This document shows positions 1 to 5,504 of a stretch of DNA of 5,938 nt, piece by piece (position 1 is the first letter of the stretch; each line of letters begins with the position of its first letter). The translations under genes were made by a program, and so were the position numbers. Source of the DNA: Bacteroidota bacterium (GTDB lineage Bacteria > Bacteroidota > Rhodothermia > Rhodothermales > Rubricoccaceae); contig JADFLK010000149.1 of the NCBI GenBank assembly GCA_022564455.1, positions 1-5,938 on the forward strand. Reading direction: 5' to 3'. The notes under the pieces were generated by a model that saw only the letters and a program-made list of their open reading frames with translations, searched no databases and was not told the origin of the DNA.

Positions 1-511
1 GACCACGCAACAGGTACGGGCCGTTTGCAGCAAGGATGATCCGCAGTACCGTCTCATCAGCAGAAGCCGAAGCGTTGTGTTCACCCCTCGTTCCGTCGTC
101 CTCGAACGAGTTGAGGTGGCTGTTGTCGCAGAACGGCTTGTTCTCGGAGAGCCCGCAGCGACAAAGGGCCACACGGGTATCGGTGAGGATCACCTCGCCG
201 TCCGGCGTCTCGATCTGGAGGTCGCCGCGCACGAAAAGAGGCCCGTCTGGCTGGATTGACAGGCTATTCGCGGCATCCGGCGTTTCTTCCTCGCCGCCAT
301 CTTTCCGCGTGAACTTCAGAGCGCCCGTCGGACAGTTCATGATTGTTGCCGAGATAGCATCGGCATCCGCTTGCGACGGGTCCACCCACGGCTTGCGCTT
401 CGGATCGAACACGGTGGGGCTGCCATGCACACACTCAGCGGCGTGGATGCAGCGCTTGACATCGTACTGAACGTCGATGCCTTCAGATGTATAGGTAAGG
501 GGATCGGACAT
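1..511 (-). CDS. Divergent 4Fe-4S (Fer4_19) plus CDGSH iron-sulfur domain protein, partial (C-terminus off left edge)
   Basis: The frame is open from an ATG at 511 to the window edge, giving 170 residues. Residues about 12-68 match the divergent 4Fe-4S mono-cluster family (Fer4_19, as in E. coli YjdI): C21 and C27 in RCIHAAEC, then a third cysteine C60 in NCPTGALKF. Residues 117-132 are a CDGSH/mitoNEET-type motif, CRCGLSENKPFCDNSH, with the expected three cysteines (117, 119, 128) and one histidine (132) that bind a 2Fe-2S cluster. The usual Gly of C-D-G-S-H is Asn here. Residues about 83-97 and 153-170 look alike (GPLFVRG and GPYLLRG), so a second CDGSH-like module may begin just before the edge. 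Family members are small soluble proteins thought to act in electron transfer or iron-sulfur/redox handling; the exact role is unknown. There is no signal peptide, so it is probably cytoplasmic. No clear Shine-Dalgarno precedes the start. It lies 89 bases downstream of the lipoprotein gene on the same strand, so co-transcription is possible but not shown. Confidence 0.9.
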   Translation of the reverse strand, partial: MSDPLTYTSEGIDVQYDVKRCIHAAECVHGSPTVFDPKRKPWVDPSQADADAISATIMNCPTGALKFTRKDGGEEETPDAANSLSIQPDGPLFVRGDLQIETPDGEVILTDTRVALCRCGLSENKPFCDNSHLNSFEDDGTRGEHNASASADETVLRIILAANGPYLLRG

Positions 512-600
512 GAGTCGTAGTTCGAGCGTGAGCGTTGTAGACCGCGAAGAATAACCCCGGTTTCATTCGGACCTGTTGCAAGCAACAAAACAAGCCGATC

Positions 601-1257
601 TCAAAAGCCGATGCCCAGCGCGCGCAGCAGCCGCCCGCCATGAACGGTAATCGAGGGGACGACCACCCAGTCCGTTTCCATGAAGGCGTCTGTCGGGCTG
701 TAGAAGATGCCCAATTCGGGGCTAACGCCCAGATCGGGCTCGCCCAACCGAACACCTGCGAACGCGCCGATAGCCGGATTGGGCGTCGGGTCGTCGTCTC
801 CCAGCGCAAGCGCGTGTTGGACACGTAATCCCCCATACGGCGTCATCGTCGGGCTGTAGGGCCAAGAACCGACAAACGTGGCCTCAAAATGGGCGTGACT
901 ACCGAGGCCAAGAAGCCCTCCCCCCACCATTACCGCCGTGGCGATGCGTCGCGGCCCACTTGGTGTCAGTTGTCGTTTGTACGTTGCAACAATGCCGCTG
1001 CTTCCGGCAAGTCGCACGCCCGCATCGGAGCGTTCATCCAGCCCAAACCGCGCCTCGCTGTCGAATGAAAAGCTGGTCGTCCTTTCGTCCGGGTCGCCGG
1101 GGTCAGCGTTGATCTTGGGCTGCCCCACGGCTACCTGCGCAACGGTACTCGGAACAACCGTACCCACCGGAGCGGGCTCCGCCGTAGTGCCGACGGCGTA
1201 GGGAATGCAGCCGCTCGCTGCCAGACCGGCGAAGAGAAAAAGGAGGTACGCGCGCAT
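601..1257 (-). CDS. Predicted lipoprotein resembling a small outer-membrane beta-barrel, function unknown
   Basis: The frame encodes 218 residues, ending in TGA. I chose the ATG at 1257 because it places a lipoprotein signal right at the N-terminus: Arg2, a hydrophobic stretch (residues 4-14) and a lipobox-like ASGC with the lipidated cysteine at 17. An in-frame ATG at 1314 would add 19 residues before this signal and is less likely. After a Pro/Ala/Val-rich linker (about 20-55), the rest alternates short hydrophobic strands with Gly- and Asp-rich turns: 69-83 ARFGLDERSDAGVRL, then strands containing FEATFVGSWPY, PYGGLRVQHAL, GAFAGVRLG and PELGIFYSP. It ends in an aromatic residue (ALGIGF), the usual C-terminus of outer-membrane barrels. 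I infer an eight-strand-type barrel or periplasmic beta protein. I do not recognise a specific family. A lipidated N-terminus on a barrel-like protein is somewhat unusual, so the lipobox or the barrel reading could be wrong. It is divergent from the secreted-protein gene at 1377. Confidence 0.8.
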   Translation of the reverse strand: MRAYLLFLFAGLAASGCIPYAVGTTAEPAPVGTVVPSTVAQVAVGQPKINADPGDPDERTTSFSFDSEARFGLDERSDAGVRLAGSSGIVATYKRQLTPSGPRRIATAVMVGGGLLGLGSHAHFEATFVGSWPYSPTMTPYGGLRVQHALALGDDDPTPNPAIGAFAGVRLGEPDLGVSPELGIFYSPTDAFMETDWVVVPSITVHGGRLLRALGIGF

Positions 1258-1376
1258 CGGAGGGGGGACGACGACGACGGAACATACGACGCTTCCTCCT
1301 ATGTATCCGATCACGGACGCACAGCGGTTCAGATCGAAGCCCTACCTTCAGAAGCTCCAAGCCATCCGCGATTCCC
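1258..1376. promoter_or_regulatory. Divergent intergenic region, presumed promoters for both flanking genes
   Basis: These 119 bases separate two genes that point away from each other, so both promoters should lie here or inside the flanking genes. I found no good match to a sigma70 promoter or to the Bacteroidota -33/-7 consensus (TTTG and TAnnTTTG) on either strand. The minus strand carries AGGAGG at 1300-1295 followed nine bases later by an ATG at 1285, in a different frame from the lipoprotein. A short ACG repeat (four units, 1268-1279) lies close to the lipoprotein start. Confidence 0.35.
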
Positions 1377-2192
1377 ATGCGTCTTGGCGCCCTCGTTTTC
1401 CTTCTGCTCCCCGCTTTTGCCTTTGCACAACCCGCCCCGGACCAAACCGGCGTGGCCAATGCCTTCGGCCAATTTGTTTCGGCAGCGCACAGTGAAGGAG
1501 TTGAAACCACAACCGATCTCATCGCGTGCCCGATCGAAATAAGAGGAGAACGGCCGGCCATTGGGCTGTGCGACAGGGTACTGGCGTCACATCGGGTTCG
1601 TGTAGAGCGCCTCACAACACTGGCCACGATGCTCTTCCCTTCAGAACCTACCGCCCTCAACCCGCACTACGCCGTAGAGGAAGAACGTGACGGCGTTTTC
1701 CACCTCCTTCTTTTCTCCGACCTCGATTCCGCAGACTACGTGCTCGCCACGTTCATGGACGTGGAGGGCGCCTACCGCCTCGTCAACCTGGATACTGAGG
1801 GTGGGCCGGAAGAGATGCCTCCACCTGCATCTGTAATACAAGCGCTTAACGACCTGATGGCCGTCGCGAGTACCCCAGGGACGACTATTGAGGAGTTTGC
1901 GCGCTTCATCGTTGCGCGCGGTGATGAAGAAGACCGCAGATGGAGGGCAGCTGCCGACGCGGCTCGGGAAGATGAGCTTCGTTTTGTAGAGAGTGTGCTC
2001 GAATCAATCCGCTTCTTGATGGAAGCAAGCCGAGGCGACTATGAGATTGAGGGGTATGAAAGCGATGAGGAATCGGAAGGTGAGTGGCACATGCTGCACG
2101 TCCGGTTTGACACCCACGAAATGGAAGAGCGCCGGTCGTTTGCCTTCTTACCGATAGGCGGCACGTTCTTGCTCGGTGACATAGACAACTAA
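1377..2192 (+). CDS. Secreted protein of unknown function with an apparent internal duplication
   Basis: The frame encodes 271 residues, ending in TAA. Residues 1-17 form a typical Sec signal peptide (Arg2, hydrophobic LVFLLLPAFAFA) with likely cleavage after AFA-17, so the product is periplasmic or secreted. The ATG at 1377 is chosen because the signal peptide starts there; no Shine-Dalgarno is present, as is common in Bacteroidota. The mature protein is acidic and seems to hold two copies of one module. Residues about 26-140 align by eye with about 153-270: VANAFGQFVSAA with VIQALNDLMAVA, then HYAVEE with DYEIEG, DGVFHLLLF with EGEWHMLHV, and AYRLVNLD with TFLLGDID. Each copy reads as helices followed by a four-strand sheet, which could suit an NTF2- or cystatin-like fold; that is inference. 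Copy 1 has two cysteines (51 and 65) that could form a disulfide; copy 2 has none. I do not recognise a named family. Codon use looks less GC-biased at third positions than in the receptor gene downstream. Confidence 0.8.
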   Translation: MRLGALVFLLLPAFAFAQPAPDQTGVANAFGQFVSAAHSEGVETTTDLIACPIEIRGERPAIGLCDRVLASHRVRVERLTTLATMLFPSEPTALNPHYAVEEERDGVFHLLLFSDLDSADYVLATFMDVEGAYRLVNLDTEGGPEEMPPPASVIQALNDLMAVASTPGTTIEEFARFIVARGDEEDRRWRAAADAAREDELRFVESVLESIRFLMEASRGDYEIEGYESDEESEGEWHMLHVRFDTHEMEERRSFAFLPIGGTFLLGDIDN

Positions 2193-2266
2193 TCCGGTCT
2201 TCCTTTCAGCGAAGCGTTCGGTCTAGACGTCACAGGATTTTGACACTCTTTGTGCGCCCCGCGTGC

Positions 2267-2290
2267 AACGTGCTAAAGGTTTCGCACGTT
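2267..2290. repeat. Perfect 7-bp inverted repeat upstream of the receptor gene
   Basis: AACGTGC (2267-2273) and GCACGTT (2284-2290) are exact reverse complements separated by ten bases. The element lies 126 bases before the receptor start codon. It could be an operator or an RNA hairpin; no U-rich tract follows on either strand, so it does not look like an intrinsic terminator for the gene ending at 2192. Confidence 0.45.
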
Positions 2291-2357
2291 AAGAGCCCAG
2301 CTTGAATCCACATCATGCAGTTCGTGACCGAGCACATGCCGTTCGTATCGGCATTGC

Positions 2358-2390
2358 AATCCAACCTCCCGAATCAGCGTTTATTGGATT
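2358..2390. repeat. Perfect 7-bp inverted repeat in the receptor leader
   Basis: AATCCAA (2358-2364) and TTGGATT (2384-2390) are exact reverse complements with a 19-base spacer, ending 26 bases before the receptor start codon. If transcribed it would make a loose A/U-rich hairpin in the 5' leader. An arm of this length with such a spacer can arise by chance in a region of this size. Confidence 0.3.
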
Positions 2391-2416
2391 CCCATCCCCC
2401 CACTCCATCAATTCTG

Positions 2417-4990
2417 ATGTTCCGACTCGCTACGCTCCTCGCACTTGCAACTCTTCTCACGTTCCCTTCGCAGGCCCAACGCCCCGGCCAGGGCGAACGA
2501 GGCATGGCGGGCGGCTCGATTGCCGGCACTGTGCTTGATGATCTCGAAGGAATACCCATCGAGTACGCCACCGTTGCCGTACGTGCGGAGGCCGATTCTT
2601 CGCTCGTAACGGGCGGGGTGTCGGATGCGTCCGGCGCGTTCAGCATCTCCTCGCTTCCGCCTGGCTCTTACATCGTGGAAGTGAGCTTTATCGGCTATGC
2701 GTCGCAGTTCTTCGACGCGATGATTGATCGCCGGAGCATGGCCGTGGACCTCGGTACGATCCGCCTGGCGCAAGACTCTGCCCAACTCGGCGAGGCCGAG
2801 GTAACCGGTCGGCGCGAGTTCATGGAGGTCCAGATTGACCGAACCGTGTACAACGTCTCCGACCAGCCGATCAACACGGGCGGCAACGCGACGGACGTTT
2901 TGCAAAACATACCGTCTGTCGAGGTGGATATCGACGGAAACGTGAGCCTGCGCGGCAACCAGAACGTGGCCATCCTGATAAACGGGCGCAACGTTCCCAT
3001 GCGTGGCGATTTCCTGGCTGCGTTCCTCCGTCAACTCCCCGGCGACGCCATCGACCGCGTGGAGGTCATCCCGAATCCCTCCGCCCGCTTCGATCCGGAC
3101 GGCATGAGCGGCGTCATCAACATCATCCTGAAAGAAGGCAATGAACTCGGATTGAACGGCGGTATCCAACTCGGCGCGGGAACCAATCCAGGGGCTAATG
3201 CGGGCGCCAACGTGAGCTATCAGAAGGGCAAGTGGAGCTTGTACGGATCGTACGGCTTTCGCTACGACGACCGAACGCGAACCAACGACGACCTCCGTGA
3301 GAACCGCTTCCTGGATCCAACCACTTTCCTTTTACAGGATGGGATCGGCGACCGAACCAGCATGTCCCATCTGTTCAACACGAGCATCGATTACACGTTG
3401 ACGCGTGGCTCTACCCTGTCGTTCTCAGGCTATGTGTCGCGGCGCGATAACACCTCCGACAACGTAACGCTGTACATGGAGGAGGATGCAGACCGCATGC
3501 TAACCAACTTGTACCAGCGGCTTACGGACGGCGAAACCAACGGCATCAACATGGACCTATCGCTTGGCTTCAAACGCAGCTTTGATGGCGCGGGGGGAGG
3601 CGACGGAGAACGTCCGAGCGGCGGAGAAGGGCACCGGATGGGCGGGATGCGAATGAGGGGCGGTGGCGGGCCCTCCGGCGGCAACCGCGCTGGAGGCAAT
3701 GGCCACGAACTGAGCCTGGAGGCACGATTCAACCACAACGCCGGCGACGACTTCGATACGTTCACCGAGCAACTGCTGGATCTGAACAACAATCCGACGG
3801 GCGCTCCGATCATCGAAACCAACATACTGGACAATATCACCAACGAAGGCACCTTCCAGCTCGATTACGTGCGCCCCCTGGGCGAAGGAACGCGGCTCGA
3901 ACTCGGCGGCAAGAGCACACTTCGCCAACTCGACAACACGTTCGACGCGGCCGACGTCATCGGCGGGGTGCCGGTTCCGAACGACACGCTTTCAAACGCC
4001 TTCGCCTACGACGAGCAGGTACACGCTGCCTACGGCATTCTTGCCCACCAGTTTGGTTCGATTGGCGTTCAGGCCGGCGCCAGAATCGAGCAGGCGCTGA
4101 CGGATTTTACCCTGGAAAACACGGGTGAGACCTTTGAAAACAACTACTTCTCCGTCTTCCCGAGCGCCTTCGCCACGTACGCCATCAGCGAAGGCCGCAC
4201 GGTGAAGCTGAGCTACAGCCGCCGGATCAACCGGCCACGCACGCGGATGCTCAACCCATTCACCTCGTTCGACGACCCGCTGAACATCCGCGTCGGCAAT
4301 CCCCGCCTCTTGCCCGAGTACACGGACGCCGTCGAGCTGACCTACACGCAGTTTGCCCCCGGCTTCACCTTCAACGCCACCCCGTTCTTCCGGCACACCA
4401 CAAACGTGTTCCGACGGCTGAAGACGCTGGACGAAGACACCGGCGTCTCCACGCTCACGTTCGAGAACTTTAACACGAGTGATTCCTATGGCCTGGAACT
4501 GATCAGCTCCATCCGCCTCGGCCAGAAGTTCAACGGCTTCCTCAGCCTCAACGGCCACCGCTCGGTGACGGATGTCTCCAACGTGGACGCCAACCTCTCG
4601 AACTCGGCCTTCCGGTGGACGGCCTCCGCGAACGCGACCTTCCAGATCCGCCCCGGAACCAGCGTGCAGCTCTTCGGCTTCTACCGCGCCCCGTTCGACA
4701 TCGAACAAGGCCGCATCTCATCCTTCTCGATGGTCAATCTGGCCCTCAAGCAGGACTTCACCGACCGCGCCAGCCTGTCCATCCGCGCCAGCGACGTGTT
4801 CGACACGATGAAGTTCAACTACGAACTCGACCAGCCGGCCTTCTACCAGGAAGCGACCCGCCGCTGGGGCGCACAGAACGTCTACGCGACGTTCACCTAC
4901 ACCTTCGGCAACATCGACCGGCGCAACCGCGAGCGCGAGCGCCGGGACGGCCAGGAAGGGATGGGAGGGGGAGACGAGATGAGCCTATGA
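2417..4990 (+). CDS. TonB-dependent-receptor-like outer membrane beta-barrel protein with carboxypeptidase-regulatory-like domain
   Basis: The frame encodes 857 residues. I chose the ATG at 2417 because a signal peptide starts there (residues 1-20, cleavage after SQA); an in-frame ATG at 2315 would add 34 hydrophilic residues in front. Residues about 33-115 are a carboxypeptidase-D-regulatory-like beta-sandwich (SIAGTVLDD, GAFSISSLPPGSYIVEVSFIGY), the N-terminal extension typical of Bacteroidota receptors. Residues about 135-242 are a TonB-receptor plug (NATDVLQNIPSVEVDIDGNV, SLRGNQNVAILINGR, DRVEVIPNPSARFDPDGMSG, VINIILKE). From about 245 to 832 is the outer-membrane barrel of the kind called outer membrane beta-barrel family (OMP_b-brl_3), with repeated strand patterns and a late strand YATFTYTFGN. 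Length is normal for the family. Substrate is unknown; related proteins take up or bind iron complexes, peptides or other nutrients, energised by TonB-ExbBD, which is not in this window. Odd features are a Gly/Arg/Met-rich insert at 390-429 and a 25-residue charged Gly/Met tail (833-857) after the barrel. No Shine-Dalgarno is visible. Confidence 0.92.
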   Translation: MFRLATLLALATLLTFPSQAQRPGQGERGMAGGSIAGTVLDDLEGIPIEYATVAVRAEADSSLVTGGVSDASGAFSISSLPPGSYIVEVSFIGYASQFFDAMIDRRSMAVDLGTIRLAQDSAQLGEAEVTGRREFMEVQIDRTVYNVSDQPINTGGNATDVLQNIPSVEVDIDGNVSLRGNQNVAILINGRNVPMRGDFLAAFLRQLPGDAIDRVEVIPNPSARFDPDGMSGVINIILKEGNELGLNGGIQLGAGTNPGANAGANVSYQKGKWSLYGSYGFRYDDRTRTNDDLRENRFLDPTTFLLQDGIGDRTSMSHLFNTSIDYTLTRGSTLSFSGYVSRRDNTSDNVTLYMEEDADRMLTNLYQRLTDGETNGINMDLSLGFKRSFDGAGGGDGERPSGGEGHRMGGMRMRGGGGPSGGNRAGGNGHELSLEARFNHNAGDDFDTFTEQLLDLNNNPTGAPIIETNILDNITNEGTFQLDYVRPLGEGTRLELGGKSTLRQLDNTFDAADVIGGVPVPNDTLSNAFAYDEQVHAAYGILAHQFGSIGVQAGARIEQALTDFTLENTGETFENNYFSVFPSAFATYAISEGRTVKLSYSRRINRPRTRMLNPFTSFDDPLNIRVGNPRLLPEYTDAVELTYTQFAPGFTFNATPFFRHTTNVFRRLKTLDEDTGVSTLTFENFNTSDSYGLELISSIRLGQKFNGFLSLNGHRSVTDVSNVDANLSNSAFRWTASANATFQIRPGTSVQLFGFYRAPFDIEQGRISSFSMVNLALKQDFTDRASLSIRASDVFDTMKFNYELDQPAFYQEATRRWGAQNVYATFTYTFGNIDRRNRERERRDGQEGMGGGDEMSL

Positions 4991-5014
4991 CAAAACCGTC
5001 AGGCACACCATTTG

Positions 5015-5029
5015 CCCTTGCCTCAAGGG
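5015..5029 (+). repeat. Short hairpin after the receptor gene
   Basis: CCCTTG (5015-5020) and CAAGGG (5024-5029) pair perfectly around a three-base loop, CCT. It begins 25 bases after the receptor stop codon and directly abuts a second hairpin. No T-run follows, so a classic intrinsic terminator is not supported, though it could shield the 3' end of the receptor mRNA. Confidence 0.45.
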
Positions 5030-5046
5030 ATGAGAGGAGCTAAAAT
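5018..5046 (+). promoter_or_regulatory. Candidate sigma70-type promoter for the small lipoprotein
   Basis: TTGCCT (5018-5023, four of six matches to TTGACA) and TAAAAT (5041-5046, five of six matches to TATAAT) are separated by the ideal 17 bases. Transcription would begin near 5053, leaving a leader of about 25 bases that contains the ribosome binding site. Bacteroidota primary sigma factors often use a different -33/-7 consensus, which weakens the call. Confidence 0.4.
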
Positions 5047-5054
5047 CCTCTCGT
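5030..5054 (+). repeat. Inverted repeat overlapping the candidate -10 box
   Basis: GAGAGGA (5032-5038) and TCCTCTC (5046-5052) are exact reverse complements around the seven-base loop GCTAAAA; adding a T-G wobble pair and an A-T pair outside makes a nine-pair stem. The candidate -10 box lies in the loop and the edge of the right arm, so this could be an operator at which a repressor would block the promoter, or an RNA hairpin on read-through from the receptor gene. Confidence 0.45.
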
Positions 5055-5066
5055 ACGTTCGTATTC

Positions 5067-5072
5067 AGGTGA
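5067..5072 (+). promoter_or_regulatory. Ribosome binding site deciding the lipoprotein start
   Basis: AGGTGA lies five bases before the ATG at 5078 and matches the anti-Shine-Dalgarno sequence of 16S rRNA. It supports 5078 over in-frame upstream ATGs at 5012 and 5030. It is notable because none of the other visible starts in the window has a well-placed Shine-Dalgarno. Confidence 0.6.
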
Positions 5073-5077
5073 AGACC

Positions 5078-5467
5078 ATGCCCTCTCGTTCCACGGTTCT
5101 TATCGCGCTGCTCGTCCTTTTCACAGGGTGTGATAACAACGGGCAACTCGTCACAGAATATCCGCCGCCGGGCTCCTTCGGGCTGATTACGGTTGCGGAG
5201 CTACATACTGTGGAGGCCGGGGAATACAATGTGGATGCGTTTGTAGCCTCGATTTTTGAGTGCCCGCCCGATGTGGCGTGCACCGCTCCGGACAACTTTG
5301 TGGCCACCGAGAGCACCGATCCTCCCTCCGAGGATAACGCCCTGGTTTTCGCCGACCGGCCGAGCCAGCTTGACGTCGGCGTATCGTACCTTTTCTCCGT
5401 CGAAGTACGCGGCGAACCTACCCCTGGCCGCCAGGTGGTGCTTCTCGGTTACGCAGAGCACGATTAG
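5078..5467 (+). CDS. Small lipoprotein, possibly OB-fold-like, function unknown
   Basis: The frame encodes 129 residues, ending in TAG. Starting at 5078 gives a lipoprotein signal: Arg4, hydrophobic VLIALLVLF (7-15) and a lipobox-like LFTGC with the lipidated cysteine at 18. A Phe at the -3 position is less usual than Leu. Asp19 and a polar Asn-Asn-Gly follow. After a short linker the protein is beta-rich: VAELHTVEAGEYNVDAFVAS (39-58), a loop with two cysteines (62 and 68) in ECPPDVACTAPD, then ALVFAD, YLFSVEVRG and a final VVLLGYAEHD. This order resembles small Bacteroidota lipoproteins with an OB-like barrel and a Cys/Pro-rich loop after the first strands; that is recollection of a pattern, not a database hit. 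C62 and C68 could form a disulfide. It follows the receptor gene by 87 bases on the same strand and may work with it at the outer membrane, but a candidate promoter in the gap allows separate expression. It converges on crtI, 37 bases away. Confidence 0.8.
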   Translation: MPSRSTVLIALLVLFTGCDNNGQLVTEYPPPGSFGLITVAELHTVEAGEYNVDAFVASIFECPPDVACTAPDNFVATESTDPPSEDNALVFADRPSQLDVGVSYLFSVEVRGEPTPGRQVVLLGYAEHD

Positions 5468-5504
5468 CCGAACGGGTTCAGTGTCCTGAGATGTGGTCTG
5501 CTTA

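Noticed and set aside
36..470. Plus-strand open frame of 144 codons at the left end
   Set aside because: It lies opposite the iron-sulfur protein, whose cysteine motifs are intact on the minus strand; the plus-strand translation has no family features.
512..600. Promoter or terminator between the lipoprotein and the iron-sulfur protein genes
   Set aside because: On the minus strand only a weak TATTCTTC and a five-pair stem (GTTGC-AA-GCAAC on the plus strand, 574-585) are visible; neither is convincing.
1268..1279. ACG trinucleotide repeat near the lipoprotein start as a phase-variation tract
   Set aside because: Four units are too few to suggest slippage, and short ACG/CGT runs are common in GC-rich DNA.
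1258..1314. In-frame upstream ATG at 1314 as the start of the 218-residue lipoprotein
   Set aside because: It would place 19 extra residues ahead of a complete lipoprotein signal that starts at 1257.
2221..2231. Overlapping palindromes GTCTAGAC and GACGTC after the 271-residue protein gene
   Set aside because: Very short self-complementary words of this kind arise easily by chance and have no supporting context.
2249..2283. Bacteroidota-like promoter TTTG (2249-2252) and TAAAGGTT (2274-2281), 21-base spacing
   Set aside because: The spacing suits the -33/-7 consensus but the -7 element matches TAnnTTTG poorly. It overlaps the inverted repeat at 2267, so it remains possible but was not listed as a feature.
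2315..2416. In-frame upstream ATG at 2315 as the receptor start
   Set aside because: It would put 34 hydrophilic residues before an otherwise normal signal peptide, and no ribosome binding site supports it.
2408..3169. Long antisense open frame (253 codons) over the 5' part of the receptor gene
   Set aside because: It lies entirely opposite a well-supported receptor gene and shows no recognisable domain. Long antisense frames are expected opposite GC-rich genes. The same applies to the 238-codon frame at 3992-4708 and the minus-strand frames around 3430-3928.
5468..5504. Bidirectional terminator between the convergent lipoprotein and crtI
   Set aside because: Only a four-pair stem with a two-base loop (GAAC-GG-GTTC, 5470-5479) is present, with no T-run on either strand.
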